A stretch of 62,838 nucleotides of DNA from an uncultured Sporosarcina sp. (GTDB lineage: Bacteria; Bacillota; Bacilli; Bacillales_A; Planococcaceae): positions 1 through 62,838 of the forward strand of contig CANSAF010000011.1 in the NCBI GenBank assembly GCA_947644645.1, given 5' to 3'. The notes beneath the pieces are model-generated. The model was given only the letters and a program-made list of their open reading frames with translations. It ran no database searches and had not been told where the DNA came from. Of this stretch, positions 55,272-62,838 are shown one piece after another; position 1 is the first letter of the stretch; each line of letters starts with the position of its first letter. A program made the position numbers and the translations under genes.

Positions 55272-56699
55272 CTATTTTACAATTTCTTTTTCATGTGGCA
55301 ATACAGTATCTCCGTAAATTTCAGTTGGATATTCTCCTGTAAAACAAGCTAAACATTGTCCACAGTTTTTCATTGTTTCTGGTCGTCCGATTGCTTCTAG
55401 CATTCCTTCTGGTGATAAGAATGTTAATGTATCTGCATCAATCAGCTCGCGGACTTCTTCTACTGTACGTCCCGTTGCGATTAACTCCGAGTCCGTACTA
55501 ATATCTACCCCATAAAAACATGGATTGACAAGTGGTGGCGAGGCAATCACAACATGTACTTCTGTTGCACCCGCTTCTTTTAACATTTTTACGATTCTTC
55601 TTGACGTTGTTCCACGTACAATCGAATCATCTACCATCACGACTCTTTTACCTTTCACAACTTGTAAAACTGGCGATAATTTCATCTTAACGCCTTGTTC
55701 ACGTAATGATTGTGACGGTTGAATAAATGTACGCCCAACATAACGGCTCTTAATTAGCCCAAGTTCATATGGAATGCCTGTTGCTTCTGAAAAACCAATT
55801 GCAGCTGAAATACTTGAATCTGGAACACCTGTTACAACGTCCGCTTCAATATCGCCAATTTCTTTTGCCAATTGTTTTCCACAACGTTTTCTTGCCATAT
55901 GGATGTTAATGCCGTCAATATCTGAATCTGGACGTGCAAAATATACATATTCCATTGAGCACATTGCCGAATCCGCTGCTTCTGAAAAGCGTTCAGAATG
56001 TAAGCCATTGCGGTTAATAATGATTAACTCCCCAGGTTCAACCGAACGAACACATTCCGCACCAATAATATCAAAAGCACAAGTTTCAGATGCAACAACC
56101 CATGATTCGCCGACTTTTCCTAGTGATAAAGGTCTCAAGCCGTTCGGATCTTGTGCAATCATCAAACTATCTTCCGTTAAAATCACAAAAGCAAATGCAC
56201 CTTTTAACATCGAAAGTGCTTTTTTCACACGGTCTCTTTGCGTTAAAGAACCACTGCTTCTTTTGATCAAATGCGCGAGCACTTCTGTATCTGAATTCGT
56301 TTGAAAAATACTTCCTTGCTTTTCAAGATGCTCTCGTAACTCTGCTGCATTGACAATGTTTCCGTTCATCGCAACTGATAAACTGCCCGTTGTCGAGCGG
56401 AAAACGAGCGGTTGAACATTTTCAATCCCGCGCCCGCTTTCCGTCGAATAACGAACTTGCCCAATCGCCGCATGACCTTTTAAATCATCTAGGGTTAAAT
56501 TGGAAAACACATCATTTACAAGTCCTTCGCCTTTAATCACTTGTAAGCCATCACCGGTCGTTGTCACAATACCAGCGCCTTCTTGCCCGCGATGTTGCAG
56601 GGCATGAAGACCATAATACGTATACTGTGCCGCTTCTTCACTTCCCCATATCCCGAAAACGCCACACTCTTCATTTAGTCCTCTGAGTTCAGCAAGCAT
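55272..56699 (-). CDS. purF: Amidophosphoribosyltransferase
   Basis: Committed step: PRPP plus glutamine to phosphoribosylamine. 475 residues. The start at 56699 gives an 11-residue propeptide before Cys12 (ECGVFGIWG), which becomes the N-terminal nucleophile after cleavage, as in B. subtilis. PRTase motif [13 protein letters not shown] and C-terminal CGQCLACF help bind the [4Fe-4S] cluster. The start lies inside the 3' end of purL (25-nt overlap), with GGAAGGAG 8 nt upstream. Confidence 0.97.
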   Translation of the reverse strand: MLAELRGLNEECGVFGIWGSEEAAQYTYYGLHALQHRGQEGAGIVTTTGDGLQVIKGEGLVNDVFSNLTLDDLKGHAAIGQVRYSTESGRGIENVQPLVFRSTTGSLSVAMNGNIVNAAELREHLEKQGSIFQTNSDTEVLAHLIKRSSGSLTQRDRVKKALSMLKGAFAFVILTEDSLMIAQDPNGLRPLSLGKVGESWVVASETCAFDIIGAECVRSVEPGELIIINRNGLHSERFSEAADSAMCSMEYVYFARPDSDIDGINIHMARKRCGKQLAKEIGDIEADVVTGVPDSSISAAIGFSEATGIPYELGLIKSRYVGRTFIQPSQSLREQGVKMKLSPVLQVVKGKRVVMVDDSIVRGTTSRRIVKMLKEAGATEVHVVIASPPLVNPCFYGVDISTDSELIATGRTVEEVRELIDADTLTFLSPEGMLEAIGRPETMKNCGQCLACFTGEYPTEIYGDTVLPHEKEIVK

Positions 56700-58894
56700 T
56701 GAAGAGCTCCTTCCCATTCCTTTTGAAATTCTTCAACAGTTCCTTCAATTAATACTGCATTTTCTTCACCGCGAACTGATAACTTCGCATCGTCTGTTAC
56801 GACACCAATTTTCACCGCGTCTTGTACAGCTGCTTCAAATGCAGCGATATTTTCTTCTTTAACAGTCACTAAGAAACGTGATTGTGTTTCACTAAATAAC
56901 GCCGTAACTGCAGAACCTGCAATTGTCACGTCCGCTCCTAAATTTTCAGTGCCAAATACTTTTTCACATAATGCAACAGCAAATCCACCTTCTGATAAAT
57001 CCGTCGCAGATGCAACAAGGTCATTTTGAATTGCAGAAAGTAAAGCTTTTTGACGTGCTGCTTCAACTTCTAGGTCGATTGCAGGTGCTTGACCTGTAAT
57101 TTTTCCTTCTGTCATTTGTTGTAATTCACTTCCACCAAATGAAAGATCTGCTTCACCAATCACATAAATTGAATCCCCTGCAGATTTCGCATTTGTTGTC
57201 ATCACATGTGATAAATCATGCACTAACCCAACCATACCGATTGTTGGTGTCGGTTGAATCGCAACACCATTCACTTCGTTTGACATCGACACGTTACCAC
57301 TAATCACCGGTGAACCTACCGCTAAACATGCCGCAGAAATGCCATCTGCTGCTTTCTCAAACTGCCAGAATACTTCTGGTTTATCTGGATTACCGAAGTT
57401 TAAGCAATCTGTTAATGCGAGTGGTTCTGCACCTGAACAGATTAAGTTACGTGCCGCTTCCGCTACAGCAATTTTCCCGCCCGTTTCAGGATCTAAATAA
57501 ACATAGCGTGAGTTACAATCTGAAGTCATCGCAAGTCCTTTATTCGTTCCTTCAACACGAATCACACCTGCAGATGAACCTGGTGCAACAACCGTGTTAC
57601 GACGTGCATGCGTATCAAATTGCTCGTAAATCCATTTTTTAGAAGCAATCGTTGGACGTGCCAATAATGCTTTTAATGTTTCTTTATAATCATTCACAAC
57701 CGGCTCAGTCATTTCCATTGCTTGGAATTCTTTGAAGTAATCCGGTTCTTTTGATTCTTTATAATAAACTGGTGCATCTTCTGCTAAAGCATCTGCCGAA
57801 ACTTCTGCAACGACTTCTCCTTTATGCACAAGACGAAGCATCTTATCATCTGTTACATGACCAACAGCAACTGCTTCAACACCATACTTTGTAAATAAAT
57901 CAATGACTTCTTGTTCGCGACCTTTTTTAACAACGAATAACATACGCTCTTGAGATTCTGATAGCATCATTTCGTATGCAGTCATACCTTCTTCACGTTG
58001 TGGCACTAAATCTAAGTTTAATTCGACACCGTAACCCGCACTTGAAGCCATTTCTGCCGCAGCAGATGTTAATCCTGCAGCTCCCATATCTTGCATACCA
58101 ACTAGCGCATCCGATTTAGCAAGCTCTAAACAAGCATCCATCACAAGTTTCTCAAGGAATGGGTCTCCTGCTTGCATAACTGGGAACTCTGTATCTTCTT
58201 CCACTGTTAATTCTGACGAAGACATTGTCGCACCGTGAATGCCGTCTCTTCCTGTTTTAGCACCAGCATACATAACCGTATTGCCAACACCTGCCGCACG
58301 CCCTTTTTGAATATCTTCATGATTTAAAAGACCGACCGCCATTGCATTCACAAGTGGACGCGTTGAATAGCAATTATCAAATTGTGCTTCTCCAGCAATT
58401 GTCGGAATACCGATTCCGTTTCCGTAACTTGCAATCCCAGCCACCGCTTCTCTGAATAAAAAGCGATCTCTTGCTGCTGATAAGTCACCGAAACGCAATG
58501 AGTTCACAAGCGCTACTGGACGTGCGCCCATTGAAAATACGTCACGTAATACCCCACCAGCACCCGTTGCTGCACCGATAAATGGTTCAATTGCAGATGG
58601 TGAGTTATGGGATTCCATTTTGAATACTGCCGCTTGGTTATCGCCAATATCTACGATTCCAGCACCTTCACCAGGTCCTTGTAGTACACGCTCGCCCGAT
58701 GTAGGGAATTTCTTTAGAACAGGTTTAGAACTTTTATATGAACAATGCTCAGACCATAAAGCAGAAAACAAGCCCGTTTCCGTGTAGTTTGGTAAACGTC
58801 CTAAGCTATTCACAGCACGATCGAATTCCTCATCTGTCATACCCATTTGACGATATAGTTTTTCTTCTTTTACTTGTTGTGCATTTGGCTCCAT
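56675..58894 (-). CDS. purL: FGAM synthase large subunit PurL
   Basis: Small-type PurL (739 residues) that works with PurQ and PurS to make formylglycinamidine ribonucleotide. [48 protein letters not shown] and [16 protein letters not shown] are family motifs. ATG 58894 is preferred because AGGTGGAG stands 8 nt upstream at the purQ 3' end; the GTG at 58903 overlaps that site. Confidence 0.97.
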   Translation of the reverse strand: MEPNAQQVKEEKLYRQMGMTDEEFDRAVNSLGRLPNYTETGLFSALWSEHCSYKSSKPVLKKFPTSGERVLQGPGEGAGIVDIGDNQAAVFKMESHNSPSAIEPFIGAATGAGGVLRDVFSMGARPVALVNSLRFGDLSAARDRFLFREAVAGIASYGNGIGIPTIAGEAQFDNCYSTRPLVNAMAVGLLNHEDIQKGRAAGVGNTVMYAGAKTGRDGIHGATMSSSELTVEEDTEFPVMQAGDPFLEKLVMDACLELAKSDALVGMQDMGAAGLTSAAAEMASSAGYGVELNLDLVPQREEGMTAYEMMLSESQERMLFVVKKGREQEVIDLFTKYGVEAVAVGHVTDDKMLRLVHKGEVVAEVSADALAEDAPVYYKESKEPDYFKEFQAMEMTEPVVNDYKETLKALLARPTIASKKWIYEQFDTHARRNTVVAPGSSAGVIRVEGTNKGLAMTSDCNSRYVYLDPETGGKIAVAEAARNLICSGAEPLALTDCLNFGNPDKPEVFWQFEKAADGISAACLAVGSPVISGNVSMSNEVNGVAIQPTPTIGMVGLVHDLSHVMTTNAKSAGDSIYVIGEADLSFGGSELQQMTEGKITGQAPAIDLEVEAARQKALLSAIQNDLVASATDLSEGGFAVALCEKVFGTENLGADVTIAGSAVTALFSETQSRFLVTVKEENIAAFEAAVQDAVKIGVVTDDAKLSVRGEENAVLIEGTVEEFQKEWEGALQCLLNSED

Positions 58895-58899
58895 CGTTT

Positions 58900-59568
58900 T
58901 CACTCCACCTTTTTTAAAATTGACTTAAATAAACGTTGACCGTCAACATGTCCTAAAATTTCTTCGACAGCTCTTTCTGGAAGCGGCATCATACCTAATA
59001 CATTTCCTTCTTTATTTAAAACGCCAGCAATTTTTTCAGTGCTGCCTTGATCAAATTCGTCGGCATACGTAAATGCGATTTGATCATTTTCTTTCATCTC
59101 TTTCAAAGTTTCCTGATCCACATAATAATTTCCATACTGATGTGCAAATGGGATTGTAATTTCTTCTCCCTTGTTGTATTCAGCTGTAAATTGTGAAATT
59201 GCATTTTCAACCGTTAATTTTGCTGCGCCAGTTTGAAATTTAAGGCTTTTATTTTGTAATAATGCACCTGGTAAAAGTCCAGCCTCTGTTAAAATTTGGA
59301 ATCCATTTCCAACGCCTAATACTAATTTTCCTGACTTCGCAAATGCTTGCAAATGAGTCATTGCATCTGATCCCTTTGCCAAAGCGCCTGGACGTAGATA
59401 ATCTCCATAAGCCGCTCCGCCTGGTACAACAACTGCGTCATAATCAGCCAATTGTGCAGCGTCTGTATGCCAAACAAGTGTCGCTTCCTTGCCAAATACA
59501 CCGTTAAGTGCACGATGCATATCTACATCACAACCAGAACCTGGAAATACTAAAATAGCAAATTTCAT
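58900..59568 (-). CDS. purQ: FGAM synthase glutaminase subunit PurQ
   Basis: Class I glutamine amidotransferase feeding ammonia to PurL. 222 residues: [19 protein letters not shown], the nucleophile region [12 protein letters not shown] and FAHQYGNYY. In the usual motif GVCNGFQ the nucleophilic cysteine stands where this sequence has Gly (GVGNGFQ); this is noted as an anomaly. GAGGAGG in the last purS codons serves as its ribosome-binding site. Confidence 0.93.
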   Translation of the reverse strand: MKFAILVFPGSGCDVDMHRALNGVFGKEATLVWHTDAAQLADYDAVVVPGGAAYGDYLRPGALAKGSDAMTHLQAFAKSGKLVLGVGNGFQILTEAGLLPGALLQNKSLKFQTGAAKLTVENAISQFTAEYNKGEEITIPFAHQYGNYYVDQETLKEMKENDQIAFTYADEFDQGSTEKIAGVLNKEGNVLGMMPLPERAVEEILGHVDGQRLFKSILKKVE

Positions 59569-59573
59569 CGATG

Positions 59574-59819
59574 TCACGCCTCCTCAATTTCAAAGCGATA
59601 GTCTTCAATTACACGATTCACAAGAAGTTCTTTACACATGCCATCCACGCGTGCTTCAACTTCAGCCGATGTTCCTTCAAGTTCTAATTCAATTAATTTA
59701 CCGATACGGACACTTTTTACTTCCTCGTACCCTAAATTATGTAAAGCTGTTTCCGCTGCTGATCCTTGTGGGTCTACTACACTTTCACGTAATGTTACAT
59801 ATACATTTACTTTTGTCAT
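59574..59819 (-). CDS. purS: FGAM synthase subunit PurS
   Basis: 81-residue structural subunit bridging PurL and PurQ: VNVYVTLRESVVDPQGSA and a conserved (I/V)RIGKLIELELE core. AGGAGGAAC precedes the ATG. It follows purK directly (29-nt gap), where B. subtilis has purB and purC. Confidence 0.96.
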   Translation of the reverse strand: MTKVNVYVTLRESVVDPQGSAAETALHNLGYEEVKSVRIGKLIELELEGTSAEVEARVDGMCKELLVNRVIEDYRFEIEEA

Positions 59820-59848
59820 TGTATGTTCCTCCTAAATGGAATTTAATT

Positions 59849-60973
59849 TTATTTATTAAACCAAATGTTTGATGCTTCAATTTCCGTTAATGTTTTTTCA
59901 AGGTTCTCTGTCATAATTGTCACATGACCCATTTTACGCTTTTCCTTCGCTTCCGCTTTCCCGTATAAATGAACTGACCATTCCGGATAACGATGCATTT
60001 CTTTCACCAATGGCTCTACATGCTCTCCAAGAACATTCACCATAATTGAAGGCGCCCAAAGCTTTGGCTTACGTAATGGCCAACCACATACTGCACGAAT
60101 ATGTTGATGGAATTGCGATACATTACAAGCTTCAATAGAGTAATGCCCAGAATTATGTGGGCGTGGTGCCAATTCATTAATCACGATATTACCATCTTGA
60201 AGCACAAACATTTCTACAGCCAATGTCCCCACCAAATCTAGATGATTGGCAATTTTCTCTGCAGCTTCAACCGCTTTTTCTGCAATTTCTTGATCAACAC
60301 GTGCCGGCACGATAGATTCATGTAAAATATGATCTTTATGAATATTCTCTGCAATCGGCAAGCAATATGACTGACCATTTCGACCACGTTGAATAATGAC
60401 CGAGATTTCCTTTACAAACGGTACAAATGCCTCCGCAATACATGTTGAATGTTCAAATAACGATTTCGCTTCTTCCAGTTCTTCAATGCTATCTAACTTA
60501 ACCTGCCCTTTTCCGTCATAACCACCAAATGCAGTTTTTACAATACAAGGGAAACCAACTTGTCCAATTTTCTCCGACAACTCTTCAAATGAATATGCCG
60601 TTATATAATTTGCTATAGGTGCACCTGATGATCGAATTTCCGCTTTTTCATTCATACGGTTTTGCGTAATTCGAACAAGTTCAGCCCCTTGTGGTACATA
60701 CGCAATCGTTCCAAGTCTTTTTAAACCTTCATAGTCAATATTCTCAAATTCGTAAGTAATAACATCACTAACTTTTGCAAGCTCTTGTAATGCTGCCTCA
60801 TCATCATACGCAGCGATGATTTTAATATCTGCAATTTGTCCACATGGTGAGTCTGCTGTTGGGTCTAAAACCGCAATTCTAAAACCAGCTTCTTTAGCCG
60901 CCAGTCCCATCATGCGCCCAAGTTGACCGCCACCAATAATTCCGATCGTCTGTCCTGGTAAGATTGTTTTCAT
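59849..60973 (-). CDS. purK: N5-carboxyaminoimidazole ribonucleotide synthase
   Basis: ATP-grasp enzyme converting AIR and bicarbonate to N5-CAIR. 374 residues: [35 protein letters not shown] and [18 protein letters not shown]. The start overlaps the purE stop by 4 nt. Full length. Confidence 0.97.
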   Translation of the reverse strand: MKTILPGQTIGIIGGGQLGRMMGLAAKEAGFRIAVLDPTADSPCGQIADIKIIAAYDDEAALQELAKVSDVITYEFENIDYEGLKRLGTIAYVPQGAELVRITQNRMNEKAEIRSSGAPIANYITAYSFEELSEKIGQVGFPCIVKTAFGGYDGKGQVKLDSIEELEEAKSLFEHSTCIAEAFVPFVKEISVIIQRGRNGQSYCLPIAENIHKDHILHESIVPARVDQEIAEKAVEAAEKIANHLDLVGTLAVEMFVLQDGNIVINELAPRPHNSGHYSIEACNVSQFHQHIRAVCGWPLRKPKLWAPSIMVNVLGEHVEPLVKEMHRYPEWSVHLYGKAEAKEKRKMGHVTIMTENLEKTLTEIEASNIWFNK

Positions 60974-61458
60974 ACTAATTCACTGCTACTTTCTAATGCG
61001 ATTTGTCGCATATTCTCTCGATGTTCCGCAATTCGTTTCGTCAATGCCTCATCCGTTGTACCAAGTAATTGCGCAGCATAAATTCCTGCATTTGTTGCAC
61101 CCGCTTTTCCAATTGCCATCGTCGCAACTGGAACGCCACCAGGCATTTGTACAATTGATAGTAATGAATCTTTTCCACTTAATGCGCGAGACTGGATAGG
61201 AACGCCTATAACAGGTAATAATGTTTTCGAAGCAACCATTCCCGGTAAATGAGCTGCGCCGCCCGCACCCGCAATAATTACTTTCAGGCCACGCTCCGCT
61301 GCTGTTTCAGCATACTCAAACATAAAATCTGGTGTACGATGTGCTGATACGACTTTTTTTTCATATGGCACCTTCAATTCATCCAGTACTTCACAAGTAT
61401 GTTTCATCGTATCCCAGTCACTTTTACTTCCCATAATTACGCCAACTTTTGGTTCCAA
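60970..61458 (-). CDS. purE: N5-carboxyaminoimidazole ribonucleotide mutase
   Basis: Converts N5-CAIR to CAIR. 162 residues, class I Pur[30 protein letters not shown] and [18 protein letters not shown] start with AAGGAGT 8 nt upstream. First gene of the operon, behind the riboswitch. Confidence 0.97.
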   Translation of the reverse strand: MEPKVGVIMGSKSDWDTMKHTCEVLDELKVPYEKKVVSAHRTPDFMFEYAETAAERGLKVIIAGAGGAAHLPGMVASKTLLPVIGVPIQSRALSGKDSLLSIVQMPGGVPVATMAIGKAGATNAGIYAAQLLGTTDEALTKRIAEHRENMRQIALESSSELV

Positions 61459-61563
61459 CAGTTCCCACTCCTTTTAATTTATGTAATCAGTCTTTTAAAA
61501 AGATAATACCCTATTCATAATATTTCACTCGTTAATTTAAGGGGTTCTCTTTATTTTTAAGCA

Positions 61564-61772
61564 AGAAAAAAAGTCCTCGAATAGCCTTCTCTTCATGCGC
61601 GAAAAGCAGGTCATTCTAGGACTTTGAAGTATGCGTGTTTATTGGTCATCCAATTCATCAGTAAAGCACACACCTTTCCCAATCTTCCTGACAGTTGCTT
61701 TCCCGCATAGTCCAGACATTCCGGTGTCCTGGTAGAAACGTTGAAGCCAATTCTTCAACTTATATGGGGAAT
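61564..61772 (-). ncRNA. Guanine-type purine riboswitch of the pur operon
   Basis: On the minus strand the aptamer (61772-61700) has P1 UUCCCCAUA/UAUGCGGGAA, J1/2 AUAUAA, P2 GUUGAAG/CUUCAAC, J2/3 GUUUCUACC, P3 ending UGUCUGG and J3/1 GACUAUG. The C in GACUAUG indicates guanine/hypoxanthine rather than adenine. The terminator (61625-61565) is a long stem AAAGTCCTAGAAT / ATTCGAGGACTTT followed by T residues. A region of the aptamer 3' half (TCTGGACT) can pair with AGTCCTAGA of the terminator, giving an antiterminator. Confidence 0.93.
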
Positions 61773-61788
61773 ATTCAACAATACATTT

Positions 61789-61866
61789 AGTTTAACAATA
61801 AATTCTCCATCCGTCAACGTGAAAAGCGAACAATATGAATATCAAATATCATATCGTTCGCCTTTT
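61789..61866 (-). promoter_or_regulatory. pur operon promoter with PurR PurBox pair
   Basis: Minus-strand TTGACG (61817-61812), 17-bp spacer and TAAACT (61794-61789). Upstream are two inverted PurBoxes: AAAAGCGAACAAT (61822-61834, plus strand) and AAAAGGCGAACGAT (61866-61853, minus strand). Their CGAA cores are 26 bp apart, the spacing of B. subtilis PurBox pairs. Repression by PurR relieved by PRPP is expected. Confidence 0.85.
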
Positions 61867-61870
61867 GCGC

Positions 61871-62062
61871 TTATTCTTTTATTAAAGTCCCTTTAAATCT
61901 TATCATTTGGCGAATTGGAATGATTTCTCCTTCAATCTCTTGGAATAAAGGTTCTTCTTTTTTTCCTGAAACCATATAACCGGCTGCTTCCATTCTTTTT
62001 AAACATTCGTCAATTGTTTCATTTTCCCCAACTTCAAACCAAACTGTTTTCTTCTGACTCAC
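61871..62062 (-). CDS. yebG: NETI-motif protein YebG
   Basis: 63-residue protein with the NETI motif at residues 14-17 ([13 protein letters not shown]), a family found beside pur genes in Bacillales. Function unknown. Starts in a 4-nt overlap with yebE, so translationally coupled; the stop lies a few bases from the distal PurBox, so no strong terminator separates it from the pur promoter. Confidence 0.9.
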   Translation of the reverse strand: MSQKKTVWFEVGENETIDECLKRMEAAGYMVSGKKEEPLFQEIEGEIIPIRQMIRFKGTLIKE

Positions 62063-62586
62063 TTAAATAACTTTCCTTTCCTGACCGATTTAACCCAAAA
62101 TCCTCCATGAATCGCTTTTGGTTCATAAGAAATAATAAATGCTTTTGGATCCAATTCTTTAATCGTTGCATATAATTTTAATTCGTATTTGCGCGGCGTT
62201 AAAATTTGAAGCGCAGATCGATTTCCTTCCAATCCATTCGCCGACCAATCCGTAACACCATAACCGTGGTCTCTTAGTATACGTGGAAGTTGTTTATCTT
62301 CATCTGCGGTAATCACATTCACCGTAATATAACCAAGCGCTAATTTCTCTTCAATTTTAGTTCCAATAATAACTCCGCATCCATATCCCAATGCATAGGC
62401 AATTAAATTTTGAATTTCATTTAAGTTGTCTAACACAAGCCCAAGCCCTAATACATAAATTAGAATTTCAACTGTACTTACTCCGGCTGCAATATATCGA
62501 TATCCTTTTAATGTTAGAATCATACGGATTGTAAAAAACGTTACATAAACTATATTGATGATAAAAATAATCAATACCATTTGCAT
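62059..62586 (-). CDS. yebE: UPF0316/DUF2179 membrane protein YebE
   Basis: 175-residue protein with about three N-terminal hydrophobic segments and a C-terminal DUF2179 domain ([21 protein letters not shown], then [20 protein letters not shown]). ATG 62586 follows GGGGAG by 6 nt; the frame to 62643 has no such site. Function unknown. Order yebE-yebG-purE is as in B. subtilis. Confidence 0.9.
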   Translation of the reverse strand: MQMVLIIFIINIVYVTFFTIRMILTLKGYRYIAAGVSTVEILIYVLGLGLVLDNLNEIQNLIAYALGYGCGVIIGTKIEEKLALGYITVNVITADEDKQLPRILRDHGYGVTDWSANGLEGNRSALQILTPRKYELKLYATIKELDPKAFIISYEPKAIHGGFWVKSVRKGKLFK

Positions 62587-62655
62587 AGAGATCTCCCCTT
62601 TCCCTAGTCTACATAGCTTAACGCTGAAAGCCAATAAATTCAACCATCCCAGGAA

Positions 62656-62695
62656 TATTACCTTACTGAATTAGAATATTCTCAGTAAGATAATA
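62656..62695. repeat. Inverted repeat upstream of yebE
   Basis: TATTACCTTACTGA (62656-62669) and TCAGTAAGATAATA (62682-62695) are complementary but for one position, with a 12-bp spacer. It lies between the 5S rRNA terminator and yebE with no T-run, so an operator is possible. Confidence 0.55.
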
Positions 62696-62745
62696 CTATG
62701 AATAATCAACAAAAGTGTATAGCAAATAAAAAAATGAATATATAC

Positions 62746-62781
62746 AAAAAAAGCCACTACCATAAAGGTAATGACTTTTTT
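62746..62781 (-). terminator. Terminator of the rRNA operon
   Basis: Minus-strand AAGTCATTACC pairs with GGTAGTGGCTT around TTTAT, followed by seven T. It lies just below the 5S 3' end. Confidence 0.88.
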
Positions 62782-62784
62782 AGT

Positions 62785-62838
62785 GCTTGGCAACGTCCTA
62801 CTCTTGCAGGGGCTAACCCCAACTACCATTGGCGCTGA
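62785..62838 (-). rRNA. rrf: 5S ribosomal RNA, 3' part (cut by window edge)
   Basis: The last 54 bases, read on the minus strand, give TCAGCGCCAATGGTAGTTGG, then AGAGTAGGACGTTGCCAAGC, the conserved 3' half of Bacillales 5S rRNA. The 5' part and the rest of the rRNA operon lie beyond the window. Confidence 0.95.

Overview
The window comes from a low-GC Gram-positive chromosome of the order Bacillales, most likely Planococcaceae/Caryophanaceae (Lysinibacillus/Solibacillus/Sporosarcina-like). That placement is an inference. It rests on strong AGGAGG ribosome-binding sites with GTG and TTG starts, lipobox lipoproteins, PhoP, Fur, CcpA and PurR sites of the Bacillus type, and gene order. The right half follows B. 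subtilis: rlmCD-dgkB-gatB-gatA-gatC-camS-ligA-pcrA-pcrB-yerC-yerB-yerA-purD...purE-yebG-yebE. An mqo gene, absent from B. subtilis, is also present.

Layout. 1-4.7 kb holds high-affinity phosphate uptake, with pstB alone and upstream and pstS-pstC-pstA following; each transcript has its own 11-bp-periodic PhoP-box array. 4.7-9 kb has a divergent ATP-sulfurylase-like gene and yqhG-yqhH. 9-14 kb is a ugpCAEB-type glycerol-3-phosphate/glycerophosphodiester operon with a phosphodiesterase. 14.3-23 kb carries cstA (with a cre site), mqo, a thioredoxin-like protein, a hydratase-family enzyme, an MFS pump, an SCP2 protein, an SMR protein and an aromatic acid exporter-like protein. 23-27 kb is a Fur-controlled heme-type uptake operon (hmuT-U-V, an ankyrin gene, an IsdG-type heme oxygenase). 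27-35.7 kb is an accessory stretch: EamA permease, radical SAM/SPASM enzyme, a Fic AMPylase flanked by inverted repeat hairpins, an RNA methyltransferase paralogue, a phospholipase-D-like protein, a recombinase remnant, rlmCD and a Nudix hydrolase. 35.7-50.6 kb holds housekeeping genes. 50.8-61.9 kb is the purine operon purE-K-S-Q-L-F-M-N-H-D, without purB and purC, behind a PurBox pair, a promoter and a guanine-type riboswitch. yebG, yebE and the 3' end of a 5S rRNA close the window.

The genes form a few coherent units: Pho-type phosphorus scavenging (pst plus ugp and the phosphodiesterase), iron/heme acquisition, carbon-starvation functions, and de novo purine synthesis with feedback at DNA and RNA level.

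The most unusual signals are not protein genes. Three intergenic arrays (about 1086-1158, 21448-21580 and 50591-50721) have three unrelated core sequences but the same 21-bp period, exactly two DNA helical turns. A dispersed family of hairpins shares a GGAGGC-type arm with one bulged T and is not always placed as a terminator. The ATP-sulfurylase-like protein has lost the sulfate-binding QxRN motif and carries an unexplained extension of about 170 residues.
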